In this document: positions 5,723-5,959 of the stretch, one piece after another | Layout: every line of letters starts with the position of its first letter | How positions within the stretch are numbered: position 1 is the stretch's first letter | NCBI GenBank assembly: GCA_031278315.1 | Contig: JAITKS010000098.1 | Span: 1-5,959 of the forward strand | DNA: 5,959 bases | DNA from: Planctomycetaceae bacterium | Lineage (GTDB): Bacteria; Planctomycetota; Planctomycetia; Pirellulales; Thermoguttaceae | Direction of reading: 5' to 3' | Made by a program: the position numbers and the translations under genes | The notes under the pieces: generated by a model | Told to the model about the DNA's origin: nothing | Database searches by the model: none | What the model saw: the letters and a program-made list of their open reading frames with translations, nothing else

Positions 5723-5749
5723 TCTCTGTGTTCTCTGTGTCCTCTGTGG
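5723..5749. repeat. CTCTGTGT-type 9-bp repeat array
   Basis: Three 9-bp units follow each other: TCTCTGTGT twice exactly, then CCTCTGTGG with two changes. Very similar arrays (reverse strand CACAGAGGACACAGAG) are scattered through many environmental bacterial genomes, including planctomycetes. They often cause spurious gene calls translating as CVLCVLCG-like peptides, as one plus-strand frame does here. It is a non-coding dispersed repeat of unknown function. Confidence 0.7.
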
Positions 5750-5812
5750 CATCCCTTTGAAGGTGTTTTTAATTTGGTGTAATGAATTGGTATTTATGGA
5801 TTATTGTTTATT

Positions 5813-5821
5813 TGTTATAAT
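5813..5821 (+). promoter_or_regulatory. Extended -10 promoter for the gene starting at 5881
   Basis: TGTTATAAT combines the TGn extension with a perfect TATAAT hexamer (5816-5821). The -35 region at suitable spacing is poor, which extended -10 promoters tolerate. A start near 5828 would give a leader of about 53 bases before the ATG, containing the ribosome site at 5868-5874. Confidence 0.45.
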
Positions 5822-5880
5822 ATTCGAGTTGTTTTTTTATGAATTACTTTTTTTATCCATTTATTTGAAAGGAGTCTATT

Positions 5881-5959
5881 ATGGATATGTATGACAAAAT
5901 ATTTGATGGAGAATTTATCGTGGTATTTTGTTTACATGCGGGTTCGAGGAATTTGGGAG
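5881..5959 (+). CDS. N-terminal start of an unidentified gene (partial)
   Basis: AAAGGAG at 5868-5874 sits six bases before ATG 5881, the best ribosome site in the window, and an extended -10 promoter lies at 5813-5821. The frame stays open for 26 codons to the edge. It begins MDMYDKIFDGEFIVVF and continues CLHAGSRNLG, with a short hydrophobic patch (FIVVF) but no complete membrane segment or recognisable domain. The start signals argue for a real gene. Too little is visible to name it, and it could equally be short or broken beyond the window. Confidence 0.45.
   Translation, partial: MDMYDKIFDGEFIVVFCLHAGSRNLG

Larger units (their letters stand above)
5101..5880. other. Long AT-rich intergenic region without a convincing protein gene
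   Basis: This 780-base stretch separates the minus-strand GTPase gene from the plus-strand gene starting at 5881. All frames are broken by stops or are low-complexity translations of T-rich DNA. It contains a plus-strand promoter candidate (5131-5160), a 6-bp hairpin (5219-5236), the second 26-bp repeat (5258-5283), and an AT hairpin with a T-tract (5275-5317). It also holds tandem duplications at 5346-5381, 5449-5470 and 5512-5535, the CTCTGTGT array (5723-5749), and an extended -10 promoter (5813-5821). AATACCGAA at 5612-5620 is an inverted match to TTCGGTATT at 5512-5520 and 5524-5532. The stretch looks like a mixture of regulatory DNA and repeat decay. Confidence 0.6.

Noticed and set aside
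5633..5782. A 49-residue plus-strand frame, ATG at 5633 preceded by AAAGGA
   Set aside because: The spacing of two bases between AAAGGA and ATG is too short for a ribosome site, and the product is low-complexity Phe/Cys/Leu sequence made from T-runs and the repeat array.
5694..5894. A 66-residue plus-strand frame over the CTCTGTGT array
   Set aside because: It translates the dispersed repeat (CVLCVLCG) and T-rich DNA into Phe/Leu-rich low-complexity sequence, has no ribosome site, and overlaps the better-supported start at 5881.
18..5940. ATCGTGGTATTTTG shared by the first partial gene (near 18-31) and the last partial gene (near 5927-5940)
   Set aside because: The match is 14 bases in different reading frames with no flanking similarity, so it is compatible with chance in AT-rich DNA.

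Overview
The window is AT-rich bacterial chromosomal DNA. It holds three complete genes on the minus strand, read right to left as zinc-ribbon GTPase, Gfo/Idh/MocA oxidoreductase and SNF2 helicase. Plus-strand partial genes sit at both edges. The best lineage guess is a low-GC member of the Planctomycetota. The 437-residue protein with a CPxC...CPxC ribbon ahead of a GAPAVGKS P-loop matches, from memory, a family common in planctomycetes. The three minus-strand genes lack a clear Shine-Dalgarno site at their first ATG, and the intergenic DNA carries a CTCTGTGT-type dispersed repeat familiar from environmental genomes. No database search was possible, so the lineage is an inference.

Layout. 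1-195 is the tail of a plus-strand gene resembling the C-terminus of Rpn/PD-(D/E)XK transposase-like nucleases. 196-448 is intergenic, with an 11-codon mini-ORF behind a strong ribosome site and one copy of a 26-bp repeat (370-395). 449-2383 (minus) is a SNF2-family ATPase with an unrecognised N-terminal region of about 190 residues containing a 12-bp minisatellite. 2384-2540 holds an inverted repeat. 2541-3548 (minus) is an NAD(P)-dependent sugar-type dehydrogenase. 3549-3786 is a leader with three copies of GTTGTTCAGTTGAAA. 3787-5100 (minus) is the zinc-ribbon GTPase. 5101-5880 has no convincing protein gene but holds the second copy of the 26-bp repeat (5258-5283), a plus-strand sigma70-like promoter followed by a hairpin and T-tract (a possible small RNA), many short tandem duplications and the CTCTGTGT array. 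A new plus-strand gene with a good Shine-Dalgarno site starts at 5881 and runs off the edge.

The three complete genes have wide gaps (157 and 238 bases) and unrelated predicted roles: DNA or chromatin remodelling, nucleotide-sugar oxidation, and GTP-dependent switching. They do not look like a tight operon or a single pathway. The most notable structure is the near-identical 26-bp direct repeat that brackets the three-gene block. The unusual leader repeats of the oxidoreductase and the possible small RNA next to the GTPase gene also deserve attention. I see no CRISPR array, tRNA, rRNA or complete insertion sequence.
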